NCBI GenBank assembly: GCA_002682825.1
Contig: NOKP01000013.1
Span: 1,329,351-1,393,350 of the forward strand
Length of the DNA: 64,000 nucleotides
Source of the DNA: Neonectria sp. B-13
Lineage: Eukaryota > Ascomycota > Sordariomycetes > Hypocreales > Nectriaceae
Direction of reading: 5' to 3'
Shown piece after piece: positions 1-10,500 of this stretch (the stretch's first letter is position 1; every line of letters starts with the position of its first letter). The notes under the pieces are model-generated. The model saw nothing but the letters and a program-made list of their open reading frames with translations. It did not search any database and was not told the DNA's origin. Position numbers and translations under genes: made by a program.

Positions 1-1
1 C

Positions 2-1243
2 GGCACCGCCACGGGCATCCCCGAGCGGTTCTTGCTCCGGGAGCTTAAGCTGCAGACGGCGAGCATCGCGCAGAGGATGTCGTGGGCGGCCGGGCGAGAG
101 ACCACGCGCACCGAGGACATGGCGTACTGCCTCATGGGCCTGTTCAACATCAACATGCCGCTTCTGTACGGCGAGGGCACCAAGGCGTTCCGGCGGCTGC
201 AGGCCGAGATCATCAAGGAGTCGTACGACCACTCCATCTTCGCGTGGCAGGGCGACGTGGAACTCGGGTCGGACGGCGATGGCAAATACCCGATTCTGGC
301 GCCGTCGCCGCAGTGTTTCCGATGGCACTCGCGCATCATTCAGGCGTGGGATCACAACGAGCGCAGTCACTACACGCTCACCAACAGCGGCCTGCGCATC
401 ACTCTCCCCGTGCTCAAGACGGTGACGCCCGGACTGATCCTGGCTGTGCTGAACTGTCGCTGGAGCACCAGGTCATCCAAGGATCGCATCTGCCTTGCCC
501 TGTACAGCACCAGCGGTGACCGGTACACGCGGCTGGCCAGCATCCCCGTGAAGCTGGCCTCGGTGGCCGGCGTGCTGCCGGCGGCCCGCAAGAAGATGTA
601 CGTGACGTCGCCGGACAGCCTGGACATGGGAGACATCAGCAACTGGGCGGCTTTCGCGATGCCGTGGTCGCCAACGGCCACGGCCGCCCCGGACCAGCCG
701 CCGTCTGCGTTTCTGGCCTTCGAGGGCGGCCCGGACCAGCCGCCGCCGCGGTACCTGGAGCCGAGACTCGGCTGGCGGAGGCTGCTCTGTCCGTGGACGC
801 GGCCGGGGCTGATGGAGCTCTGCGCGGCGGGGCCGGCGACGTACGCGGCGATCCTCGAATTCAAGGATCCGGAGACATCCAAGAAGGTGTGCGTGGTCAT
901 CGGGAGTCGGCCGAGAGAGGGCGGCGACAGCACAGGCAAGAACGGCAATGGCAACGGCGTCGACGACAAACCTTTGTGGTTCACGTACATGATGAAACGG
1001 GGTCCTTTACCAGACAAGACATTTGAGGACGTCTTCAAGTGGGCGGGCGCGGGCGAGACGGACCTGGCGAAGCCTGGGCAGCAGCCCGGCGCGAAGCCGT
1101 ACGCGGAGATCCAATTCCCGGCGTGGGGGGCCAAAATGCAGTGGGTTCCGGCGGGGTGTCCGATGGTTATCATCCGGACGGATCAGATATTTGCCAAGGC
1201 CCGGATGAGACCCAGACGTGAGGATGAAAGTGAACAAGAATAA
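2..1243 (+). CDS. HET-domain (heterokaryon incompatibility) protein, 5' end outside window
   Basis: The reading frame is open from base 2 to a TAA at 1241-1243, about 413 residues, with its start upstream of the window. The first 75 residues carry the distal part of a fungal HET domain: a Met-Ser-Trp-Ala stretch, then Glu-Asp-x-Ala-Tyr-Cys-Leu-Met-Gly-Leu-Phe and the Met-Pro-Leu-Leu-Tyr-Gly-Glu-Gly motif, followed by a Phe-x-Arg-Leu-Gln-x-Glu-Ile-Ile helix. HET proteins set off self/non-self cell death when unlike hyphae fuse. The remaining 320 or so residues are a C-terminal region with no repeat or NACHT/WD module that I can see, so this looks like the short HET-domain type. The neighbour is DAD3, 285 bases downstream. 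The family call is firm; the exact allele or partner cannot be inferred. Confidence 0.85.
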   Translation, partial: GTATGIPERFLLRELKLQTASIAQRMSWAAGRETTRTEDMAYCLMGLFNINMPLLYGEGTKAFRRLQAEIIKESYDHSIFAWQGDVELGSDGDGKYPILAPSPQCFRWHSRIIQAWDHNERSHYTLTNSGLRITLPVLKTVTPGLILAVLNCRWSTRSSKDRICLALYSTSGDRYTRLASIPVKLASVAGVLPAARKKMYVTSPDSLDMGDISNWAAFAMPWSPTATAAPDQPPSAFLAFEGGPDQPPPRYLEPRLGWRRLLCPWTRPGLMELCAAGPATYAAILEFKDPETSKKVCVVIGSRPREGGDSTGKNGNGNGVDDKPLWFTYMMKRGPLPDKTFEDVFKWAGAGETDLAKPGQQPGAKPYAEIQFPAWGAKMQWVPAGCPMVIIRTDQIFAKARMRPRREDESEQE

Positions 1244-1528
1244 GAATACGAAGGTCAAGGTGAAGGTGAAGACAGAGAAAGGGAGGAGAAGCACGGTAGT
1301 TGTCACCACCTCCAAGACGGCCCAAGTGTAAGTATCGACAACAAACGGGACACGGCTTTGAGGACCTCCGAAAGTGGGGCCGGCGTGCTCCACCAAGCGC
1401 CTGAAAACAACCCCTCCACACCCACCTCCAACTTCGAGTGCATTACAACTCCTCCATCCTCAACCGCGTCGCAGCGGTCGCGTATTCCTGGATACGCTCT
1501 CACAACCCACGACCACAAAACCCACGCA

Positions 1529-1871
1529 ATGGACCAAACCTCAACAGTCGGCGGCCTACTCTCGCCGCCAGAGCTGTCCCCGCTAGAGCAGGAAGTCCTC
1601 GACGAGTACGAGCGTCTCGCCGAGAACATGAACAAGGTGCGAACTGACTGAGCTTTCTCGGTGCTTTCCTAAGCGCAATTAATGCTGACGCGACACCCTC
1701 CAGCTGGCCACCATCCTCGACCACCTCGCCTCCAATCCCAGTACCGAAATCCTCGACGGCCTCCGTGAGCTTGAGCGCAAGACGAGTCTGGCCTTTACCC
1801 TCCTCAAGGCGAGCGTGTACAGCATCGTTCTGCAGCAGGAGATCGACTGGGGTGATGGATCAACAACCTGA
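1529..1871 (+). CDS. DAD3: DASH complex subunit Dad3
   Basis: Two exons, 1529-1636 and 1704-1871, with a 67-base GT-AG intron, give a 91-residue acidic helical protein. The N-terminus has the Dad3 pattern Ser-Pro-Leu-Glu-Gln-Glu-Val-Leu-x-Glu-Tyr-x-Arg-Leu-Ala-x-Asn-Met. The second exon continues with Leu-Ala-x-Ile-Leu, then Leu-Arg-x-Leu-Glu-Arg-Lys-Thr and a conserved-looking helix ending in Gln-Gln-Glu. Dad3 is one of the ten small subunits of the DASH/Dam1 ring that couples kinetochores to spindle microtubules in fungi. The size fits the family (about 90 residues). The start is the only ATG that puts the conserved block near the N-terminus. It runs tail-to-tail with the mitochondrial S5 gene. 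Confidence 0.88.
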
Positions 1872-2196
1872 TCGAGGCTGTTACACCTGAAAGCCCGGAA
1901 ATGGATATCAATTGCTAGACGGAAGGGGGACTCTTTACGAGTTCGGAAACCCAATGTCCACCGCGCCGAGGACGATGATTAGATACAAGAGATGATACCC
2001 AGCAAAATCACGAATACAATGAACGACCACACAACTCAGCGCACGAGCATCCAGGTACACAGATGGCTTGTTGAAAATGTTGCTGCTTAGCCAAAAAAAA
2101 ATGGTTCTAAACGTACAGCAACTCTGCCACCACGCCGGGGAGATGGGGAGAAGAACCCTTCATATAGGTACACGTTACACCTTCTGGTAATACACT
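1872..2196. other. Convergent 3' intergenic stretch, no gene seen
   Basis: This 325-base spacer lies between the stop of DAD3 and the stop of the oppositely oriented S5 gene. It must hold both 3' untranslated regions and polyadenylation signals. An A-run lies near 2092-2101. No open frame with coding character was seen. Confidence 0.6.
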
Positions 2197-3754
2197 TTAA
2201 TATACAGCTCCGCCGTAGTACACCTTCCGCACGTCCACCAGCTTCTTGCCCCGGCCCATGGCGATCTGCTCCGGGTCCGGCTGGTTCGTCAGCGCCTGGT
2301 ATGCCGCCTTGACCGAGTTCATCGGGTTCTTGGATCGCGGCATTCGCGCCGCAATGTCGTGGATGCCTGCTGCGCGGCACATCTCAAAGATTCGGTGGGG
2401 GCAGCGCAGTCCGAAACCTATCATAGTTTGCCGTTAGCATGTATCCCTTGGATAGGTAGTGGTTGAAAGAGGACGGTTTAAACTTACCAGGAGGACGAGC
2501 CATCAGCTGAACAACAGTCCCGGAAACCTTGGCGGAGATGTCGCCGTAGATGGTGCGGTTCTCGTAGCGGCGGATGGGCTTCATGTTGCGGATGGCAAGC
2601 ATTTGAGCCGTCTCCTCGGCGACACCGGGCTCAGTGGATTTGGCCATTCCGAGGCCGAGGCGGCCGTTGCCGTTACCAGCGATGGCGACAACGGAAGTGC
2701 TGCGGACCTTGCCCAGACGCGTCTGGTTGGCAACCCAACGAGTGACCAGGCCCTTGGTGAGGAGCGAGCGGATGTCCTTGAGGCTCATGCCCGTCAGGCG
2801 CTTGATCTCCTGGAACTTGCCCGCGTCGTCCTGGCCCATGTCCTCAGGGTCGGCGGCGTGCTTGTACAGACCCTGGACACCTGGCACCTTGCCCAAGTCG
2901 GCGGCCTCGGCCGAGTGGAGACGCTCAACGCCGGCCGGGCCGTCCTGGAGGAGCTCGAGGCTGCTGGGCTCCACCTCGCCTTGGTGGGAGAACTCGACGA
3001 TCTTGTTGAGCTCCTTCTTCCACTCCGCGTCGATGGACTCATCCAGTTCCATGGCCTGCGCGCGGGTCATGAACTCGGGCCCGGAGGCGGTGGCTTCGGG
3101 CTCCGGGAGGTCCTCTACAATCAGGTGGCGCTTGGCCAGCTCCGGATCGGCCTCCATGTCCTTGAGCTCATCCTCGGTCAAGTCTATCAGCTCCTGGCCG
3201 GTGCTCTCCTTGACTCGGCGCATGGCGCGGACCATGGCCCGCGTCAGCTGGTCGCTCGTCTTCTTGTCGGTAATCTTCATCATCTTTTGTCCGTAGTTGT
3301 CGATCCACTCGCTATGGTCGGGCCAGTGGACTTCCCTGGGGGTGCTCTCGAGGACGGGCTTAAGGTCGTAGCGGGGGTCCAGGACGGTGTAGTCCTCGAT
3401 GTAGTCGGGGCGGTACGGGTCGTCTCGTAATCGACCTTGGATGATCATGTCCTTGGGGTCGACGGCCATCTCTCCCGCCGCCAACGCCTCGAGCTGCTCA
3501 GGCGAGTACTTGGACTTGAGGTGTTCCTTGTCCTCCTTTGAGAACTCGGGGAACTTGTCCTTCTGGTACTTGTCCATATTTTCGGGCTTCAACAAGCCAA
3601 GCTCCTCAGCTTTGACATTGCGGAAGCGGGACTTGCGACTGGGACGAGGTGCAGAGGTATGGAACTGTTGGCACGGGATGGCGGTGGCGGGAGTCGTTCG
3701 GGTCGAGGAGAGGCAGCGGCCGAGGAGGCTGCGCGCCGGGCGTGCGACGCTCAT
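2197..3754 (-). CDS. Mitochondrial small-subunit ribosomal protein uS5m (MrpS5)
   Basis: Complement of two exons, 2488-3754 and 2197-2417, with a 70-base intron (donor GTAAGT, acceptor TAG), giving 495 residues. The N-terminal 40 residues are rich in Arg, Ser and Thr with few acids, as in a mitochondrial presequence. The S5 double-stranded RNA-binding-like domain sits at about 325-390, with the Gly-Asn-Gly-Asn-Gly-Arg-Leu-Gly-Leu-Gly loop at 360-369. The S5 C-terminal fold follows from about 400, with the intron inside Arg-Pro-Pro-Gly/Phe-Gly-Leu-Arg-Cys. It is a structural protein of the mitochondrial 37S subunit. A longer frame reaches 3913, but I chose the ATG at 3752-3754 because the presequence begins there. 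It shares a divergent promoter with the small membrane protein at 4747. Confidence 0.9.
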
Positions 3755-3951
3755 GGCCGGTAGGAGTCGGGTCCGCTCAATGGATTCGTGTCCGGGGTAT
3801 CGATTCGTGAGGTTCGTGAGGAGGGAATGGACAGCGGGCACCCAAAGTCGACTGGTCTGGCGCGACCTTTCACTCACGAGCTCGAGATTTTTTCGGGATA
3901 CAGGAATCCTCAATTGAGAAGAGGGACGCTAGTGCCCATGGGGTGTCTAGG

Positions 3952-3956
3952 CCAAT
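3952..3956 (+). promoter_or_regulatory. CCAAT box upstream of mitochondrial S5
   Basis: CCAATCAG lies about 200 bases upstream of the S5 start codon. CCAAT is the binding core of the fungal HAP/CBC complex, which controls many mitochondrial and iron genes. Position and family context are suggestive; binding is not shown. Confidence 0.4.
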
Positions 3957-4011
3957 CAGAGCAGCTGTCAGCTCGAAGTGCTCAAAAGAGGGAACAAGGG
4001 GACGCTGTGGG

Positions 4012-4029
4012 CACGTGCGACATCACGTG
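4012..4029 (+). promoter_or_regulatory. Pair of CACGTG (E-box type) elements
   Basis: Two exact palindromic CACGTG hexamers, at 4012-4017 and 4024-4029, are 12 bases apart, about one helical turn. They lie between the divergent S5 and small membrane protein genes. CACGTG is bound by fungal bHLH factors such as Cbf1-type proteins. Function is inferred from the motif only. Confidence 0.45.
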
Positions 4030-4746
4030 GTAGGCACTTAGGTACAGTAATGAGTTATCCAACAACGAGATTCACCATGGCCATATTTGGACACCTCCGA
4101 AACAGCTAGACTAGTCTACTTAGTTAAACCCACATCACTCACAAGACCGACCCATCTCGTCCGGCGCCTGGCCTCCCTGCACTTATTATTAAGGTGTTGA
4201 CGGCTTGAATCGCTTGACGACCCCCCTGGTCTATCCCGTCCAATCCAGCGTTTTCGTAACCAATCAACCGCAGCCGCAGCCACAGTATCAGTCGACTTTT
4301 TGCTGCAACTGTGAAACGTCTCAGTTCGCCTCCCGGGATCCAGTGGGCCGTCACCGTCGCCATCGTCGTCGCCGTCCTGCCCAGACCCCAGTGACGATCC
4401 ATCGGAATTGTGACGCTTTTGGTTTCGACTCCCACGATCTCAACCGTTTTCCTTTCCTATGGCGTAGTTTCCCCCTTCTCTTTTTCTCTCTCTCATCCCA
4501 CTTCCTCATCTGCTCGCGCTCTCTTCCGCTTCACGGCATCATCACCAGCTCGAATAAAAGATACCTACCTGTACGTGACTGGCGCACATACACACCTCGC
4601 TTCTATCTGTACATCACCTTATCCTTCCTCCCGCTATCTCTACGCTCGACTGTCCGGCACACTCGAGACCGAGCAAGCATCGGCTCTTCAATCGGCTCTC
4701 CTCGAATCCACCCACTTCCGCTTCACGCCTCGAGGCATCCGCTCCA

Positions 4747-4980
4747 ATGGGTCAATTCGACTGGTTTTCTAAAATCGGCGCCACAGACGAGGCCGTCGCC
4801 GTCCTCAATGACCAGCCCATCCTCTTCACCATCCTCCTCATCGTCCTCGTCGCGGTCGGCTTGCAGTTCACCCTGCACTGGTACATCGGCTTCGCCACCT
4901 TGAAGCCCGAGCAGCGCAAGGCGGCGCAGGATAAAAAGGACAAGAAAGCTGCTGCCAAAAAGGGCAAGAATAAGAAATGA
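4747..4980 (+). CDS. Small single-span membrane protein with Lys-rich tail (77 aa)
   Basis: A single exon of 77 residues that I do not recognise. After about 24 residues there is a strongly hydrophobic segment (residues 25-47, Leu/Ile/Val/Ala/Phe-rich), then a short loop with His-Trp-Tyr. The C-terminus is highly charged, with 14 Lys in the last 25 or so residues and Ala-Ala-Lys-Lys runs. A lone transmembrane helix with a basic cytosolic tail suggests an ER or other endomembrane protein; this is inference. The start follows a long C/T-rich leader and is the first ATG of this frame. A short protein with a coherent hydrophobic segment and a downstream basic tail is unlikely by chance, but coding is not proven. 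Confidence 0.65.
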   Translation: MGQFDWFSKIGATDEAVAVLNDQPILFTILLIVLVAVGLQFTLHWYIGFATLKPEQRKAAQDKKDKKAAAKKGKNKK

Positions 4981-5386
4981 GTCAGGGGGACGGATCGCAC
5001 TCTAAAAATGCCCCCAGCGGTCATTTTGAGCGAGGCCCATGGCGAGGTCCATGACGCCTAAGCATTTTCGGCCGAGGGCAATCAACACAATCCTGGTTCT
5101 GATGGGCCTAACGAGGCCACCAGTTGTTCCTCTTTATCACTTCAGCGATTGAACTATTAGCGATGGGTCTGGGGAGCGCCATTCAAACGAAATCTGAGCG
5201 TTTCTTCTACTACACGTTGATAACTGCGGGCTGTATCTAGTACTTGTAATCTACCAACACGGGACTTTGCCTTCAAATCGGGTTGTTCTGAAATACAGCC
5301 AGCCCATTTGTCTTCTCATATTCTTGTTTTCTCTTGTCCATGTGGAACACTCTACTTGGTGTTTACATTCCCAATTCAATATGCCC
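4981..5386. other. Convergent intergenic stretch, no gene seen
   Basis: About 400 bases between the stop of the small membrane protein and the stop of the minus-strand orphan gene. It holds the 3' untranslated regions of both. No open frame with coding character or RNA-like structure was noticed. Confidence 0.55.
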
Positions 5387-7123
5387 TCACATGCCCGGGC
5401 TGCCACACGAGAGCCAGTCGGCAAATGACTGAAAGCCTCCAGGATCGTAGCCTATATACTGTGTCCCTTCTTCCGTGTAAGTTGAACCCCCGTAACTGTT
5501 AGGAAATGGAGGATCGCTGTTGTAGTTCCCTGCCTCGAAACCATCCGTGGACCACGGATTCCCGACAAAGTGCTGCTCTGGTCCTAGCAGCGGACTAAAG
5601 CTGTCGTTGGCCATAATGGCTTGAGAAATTGGAGGATCCAGACATCTTGAGTTGAAGGCTTGGCTGTCTGCCACTAGATCCTGGTCACTCACCAACGCTG
5701 ACCAGTCGACTGAGACGGGCTCCTCCATTCCCAACATGCTTTGGCTTGAGCTATCTTCCTCGTTCTTGATCTGGAAGCACTCTGCTTCGTCAGGCTTCCT
5801 TGAAAGTATGGGAATGATGCCCTCGGTTTTGCTTGGCCCCAAAATGGGCTGGACCAGTTGTAGGCGTTCCCTTTTCGACCTTTCTTTCAAGGGAGGTAGT
5901 TTCGAGTTCGTCACTAGAACGTCCCATGCTCGTTTCTCGATCCCCTGAGTAATGTTTTCCCACTCATCAGAGGACGTTTGTCCTTGTATATTTCGCAAAC
6001 CGAGCTCCGTGATTTTTTGCCGTAGACCCCGGGACTCTGCATTCCTCAGACGCGCCAATGATGCACTTATGACCTTGAGAAAGCCAAGGCGGTCAGAAAT
6101 CGTCTATTCGAGTTGTCAGCACTTTATATTACGACTCGGTTTGTTTCAACACACCTTGAGATACGGAATGTGAAAGACCCCGGGTGCTAGTCGGGTGAGA
6201 CAGCGTGATGAAAGACCACTAAGGATCTGAATCCCTTTGTATTTCTTCGCAGGCGCAAGCATCAGCTGCTCAAACATCACCGCAACCAAAGCAGAGTTGT
6301 TCACTTTGTTCAAAACCTCTTCAATGCCCAGATTTGGTCCTGTCCCAAGACTTTGAGTAGACTGGTGCGTCACGTTGCATTGCGAAGGGAAGTTCAGGCT
6401 CGAGATGAAGTTCTCGACGGCCCATCTATCGTCTAAGTCAAGGGCAGAAAACATATCATCATGCTCACCCACCCTTGGAGTGTTCTCCTCTTTCACCTGG
6501 CGTGGTCGTTTCCGCTTCTTTAGTTGATTCTGGCGACTGTTGTATGACGGGAGTGGTGCCTTGGCTTCAATTTCATTAACGCTGATTGAAAGGATGAATG
6601 CACGGAACTGTGCAGTGGCTGCTCCGGTCGGAGGCGCAAGGGCAGAAGCCAAGTCTGGGTGCTGGATCGAAAAGCTCATGAGGCCTGGCAGCTGGGTCTG
6701 TGTATCACAGCCATACTCGAGACGAAGGCCTAGGCGATGCCACAGCTGTTGACCATCGTTAGCTGTGGGATGGGCAGAAGACCCATGGGCTTGGCATACT
6801 TCACACTTCTTGATCGACTGGACAAACGCGTCGCGCTGCGTGCTGTCAAGAACCTGGGTACCATTGACGGCAAGTGACACCTCGATGCAACAGTTGCCTG
6901 TCCGGGCGATCCAGAGATGGGACTCTTCCGCAACGGTCAGGAGTTGATCGATGGTCTCAATGCTTGGAAGGCGGGTAGGAAGATCGAGGCAAAACGACGA
7001 CGTCACTGTCATCTTAAGATTCTCCTGCTTCAAAAGTATCTGTAGAACTGGTAGTGGCAGCGCGGATGCAATGACATCATCCGACCAAGGACTAGGAAGG
7101 TCCATGGGACGGGAGATGATCAA
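5387..7123 (-). CDS. Uncharacterised protein, 561 aa
   Basis: Complement of exons 6155-7123 and 5387-6103, joined across a 51-base intron with donor GTGTGT and acceptor TAG. Phase closes exactly, giving 561 residues. I do not recognise a family. The N-terminal half is mixed alpha/beta in character. Residues about 190-210 are strongly basic (a Lys-Lys-Arg-Lys-Arg run), a candidate nuclear localisation signal. Around the intron a helical block (residues about 270-360) reads as a conserved domain. The last 150 residues are acidic, Ser/Gly/Tyr-rich and probably disordered. An alternative start lies six codons in (Met-Asp-Leu). A nuclear role is only inference from the basic run. Confidence 0.75.
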
Positions 7124-7597
7124 GGAAATCAGGGGAGCGTGGAATGTTCATTCTAGGTCACGTTGAATGTGATGCCAGCAGAGAGTTCTCTCTCAATCTC
7201 TTTGGCCACAAATAAGTTGACTTGCCAGTGCGAGACAGGTGCGGGTCACGCTGAGTTCGGAGGTACTAGTAGTTTGGGAAGGAACGGAGCATTGAATCGC
7301 CATCAACCCTAAACAGGCAGGCATGCTAGGATAAGTTGGAAAAACAAAGATAAGGCGCCTGGAGAAGAGCAGCCATCATCCATCGTCAAGTGATTCACAA
7401 TGAATGGCATTGGTCGCGTACCCAGGAGCACGCAAAGTCAGCCCCAATTATACATTGCCCACTAGGCCGACCATTAGCTATAGTCCAACAACATGGCGTA
7501 CCACGAGTCTAAAACATGTCCCTGCTAAATGCCCATCACACATCGCATGATCCAAAGGTAGATAGATCCACAGTCGCCATAACTCCTCACGCTTCAC
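7124..7597. other. Intergenic stretch between two minus-strand genes
   Basis: About 470 bases that serve as promoter of the orphan gene at 5387-7123 and as 3' region of the RasGEF gene. No further coding frame or structured RNA was recognised. Confidence 0.55.
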
Positions 7598-10500
7598 CTA
7601 TTTAGCAAACCAGGGAAACTTCTTCTTGGGCGGCTCGGCCGATCCCCCAGACGTGCTCTCAACCTGTACACTTCGCTGATAGATATCCTAAAAGGGGTGT
7701 TAGCAGAAAGCACGACATATAGCAGGCGTAGGGCTATCTTACCTCATCATCTATTGGCATCCGGCAAGACAGAATCAGTTCTCGGGCAAGGTCATGCTTG
7801 ACGAGGTTCGGGTACGCGGTGCCCTGGCTCTTCATAATTGGGAGTAGAACTTCTCCCAACACCTCAAACTTCTTCCAGTTGATACGATCACCGTCGGGAC
7901 CAACAAATGTTTTGCTACCCTCCTCAGCTGATACCAGATCTCGCCGGTGGAGCGGGATGAAGGGAATGCGCGGCAAAGGCGAGTTTTCCCAAGCCAGTCG
8001 GTACGCAAAGTGGCTCTTTTGCGTTCCCATCAAAATAACCAATCGCGCAAACCGCTTCTGAGTCTCAGCTGGCACCAGCGCCCGCGTCTGGGTCAATCGG
8101 TGAATTGCTGTGCCGTTAACTCCGGCCAAAACGGCTGCCAACCCGTTGTAATTATTCAGTTGTCGTAGCTTTAGCGCGATGCTCATAAACTTATCCAGCA
8201 TTTGTGCTCGGTGCTTTGCCTTGTCCCGTAAGAGGATCATATTTGCAACCCACTTGGCGACATGGTTGAAATGATTGATCATCCGGTTGACGTTGTTCAA
8301 GCTCTTGCACTTCTCTTTCTGAGTCGAAGACAAGCTGACGTGCCTGACAAAGTCTCGAATCCGAATAGAAGAAAACATGATCCAATCGATCCGTGTCAGC
8401 TCGTCCGCCACGTCGTCATCCGATATCTCCATAAAAATGTGGTACCGGAATTTGTTCATGGGCAAGGTGTCTGTGGGCTCAAGGCCGGCTGCCACTCTCT
8501 CGTACTCATCATATGAATGAAACTGTACTTGGCTCCCGACACTGCTTCCCCTGTCCGCAAACGAGGTCTCCGAGCTGCCTGATGGTCTCCCATCCAGATC
8601 TTCATCGACCGTTAGAGTACTGACGCCCGAAGACAGCTCGTTGGCGTCTTTGGACAATATCTCACTTGCAATTATATCGCCCGTGTCATCTGAGTTTGCC
8701 CAGCCGGTGTCATCATCTTCCACCACATTGAATTGAAGGTTTCGACGCATGTGCTGGGCGGCTATAGAGAAGATGGGTTCCGTAGAAAGATGCTTGATGA
8801 AGTCTTCCAAGTTCCTCCTAGTAAGTGGGCGTGCAAAGTCACCGGGGTAAAGCGATACCCACTTGGCTACCATTTCGATAACCCGAAGCTGTGTCGCCGT
8901 TTTAGACAGATAATGGGTCGTCTTGTCCTCTCGGACTTCATCTAGTCGTGTGAGAATGGCCGAAAAGAGCTCGCCAGGAGCTGCAAACTTTCGGTAGAGA
9001 CAGAGAAATATGTCGGAGAAGTTGTTATCTGCCCTCGACAACCTAGGAGCGAGTAGGCGATCTACCAAGTCGTCAAATGATACCCCCGCCATCTTCGCGG
9101 GCTTGTCGAGAACATTGTCGTCGTTTCGCTGTAGAATGGGGATATCGTCCGAGTGTCGGTATGATTCGGCATCTGACTCTTCCACATCCAAGTGGGAGTC
9201 ACTGCCTTGCCTATCAAGCCGTATACCGGGAGTTCTGAGCATGCTACTGACTGTTTGCGGCTGGCCATGGTCCCCCAGTTCGCGGACTGAGCCTGTTGAG
9301 TGGCTCGAGTTCTGGTGCTGGCCGACTCGAGGGCTGCGTGCTCGGTAGGTTTCGGTTACGGGAGGGGTAGAGACTCCACGGAGAAGGGAGAAGTCAGAAC
9401 TCGCTCTGCTATGTTTGCTATTTTGGCTCAGGGGTCGTCCAACGGTGGGATCGGGAGCCTCGAGGTTGGCAGCAGATTGCGCCCGGCGGCGTGAGACAGT
9501 CTCACCGTTCCCTTCTTATGATGATATCAGAACCAATGAGCATCAAGTCAATGGGTTCGGACCTACCTCTTTTATGGTTTATCGCGGCTCGAAGGATCGT
9601 ATTGAGAGCCATTCTGGCGATCTCAGGCCGCTCCGAGGAGACTTTATATGTAGCGATGCATGTCCTAAACAATGGATGATTTGACATTGCATCTGGGTCA
9701 ACATGCCAGTCCTGCTCGGGGTTTTCGCATTTGCAGGCCACCAGGCTGCATGGAAGACTGGAGTTGGTGAGGGCCGCTAGATTACGTTCAGTACGTCTTG
9801 GTCGCGAGAGATAGGGGACGCATACACAAGGTTTGAGGGAGCTCGCGAATGGATTCCTGATTCATAACATCGTAGAGGACGAGGGCGGCGTCGACTCGCG
9901 GCACGATGTGGCCGTTGATCTGTTTTGGCCATTGGATTGGCTGGGTTGGGTTCAATTCGAAATACTCTAGATCCAGCTCGAGAAGAGTGATGACGTGGGA
10001 GGTATTGTCGATCAGCATGCGCACGCTGGAGGCGTTTGAGATGGGCGGGCGGGAGAGGCCCAGGACGCGCTGGACGAAGGAGGATTTGCCGACACCGGTG
10101 GACCCGATGACGGCGATGTTGAAGCCCTCCATGGTGGAGGATGAGGGGGACTAGGAAGTCAAGTCACAGTCAGTCCCCGCATATCCGACGTGTCTCATAT
10201 TTCACACGACCCCTGCCCCGCGAGGGTCAGACAGGTGGGGTCGGTGTGTTGGAGCGATGGACATACCCAGTTCGATGAAGGGGTGGCGGTCAATGACTCT
10301 CGACGGGGTGGCGGCCAGTGCTGGCTTGGGGTATTGTCATTGCTGTCGCGATCGTCGCCGTTGTAGTTGTCGCCGTCGTCGTCTCGGTCGGAGAGGGATT
10401 GGTAGACGGAGCTGCTGTCCGAGTCGTCAGAGACAGCCGCAGGGCTGTAGCGTTGGAAGAAGGGGTCGTCGACAATGGAACCAGCCGAGTCTTGGCGTCT

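Larger units (their letters stand above)
3755..4746. other. Divergent promoter region between S5 and the small membrane protein
   Basis: About 1 kb with no convincing gene. The part next to S5 carries a CCAAT box and two CACGTG elements, annotated separately. The half next to the plus-strand gene is C/T-rich from about 4450 to 4740, typical of a fungal transcription start region and leader. Long open frames here (for example 4205-4903) are Ser/Pro/Arg-rich readings of this pyrimidine tract and are not supported. Confidence 0.6.

Noticed and set aside
2459..3430. 323-codon plus-strand frame opposite the mitochondrial S5 gene
   Set aside because: It is the antisense of a clearly identified S5 coding region; its Leu/Val/Gly/Asp-rich composition is the mirror of that sequence.
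4205..4903. 232-codon frame overlapping the small membrane protein
   Set aside because: It reads a pyrimidine-rich leader as Ser/Pro/Leu/Arg and overlaps the better supported 77-residue frame in another phase.
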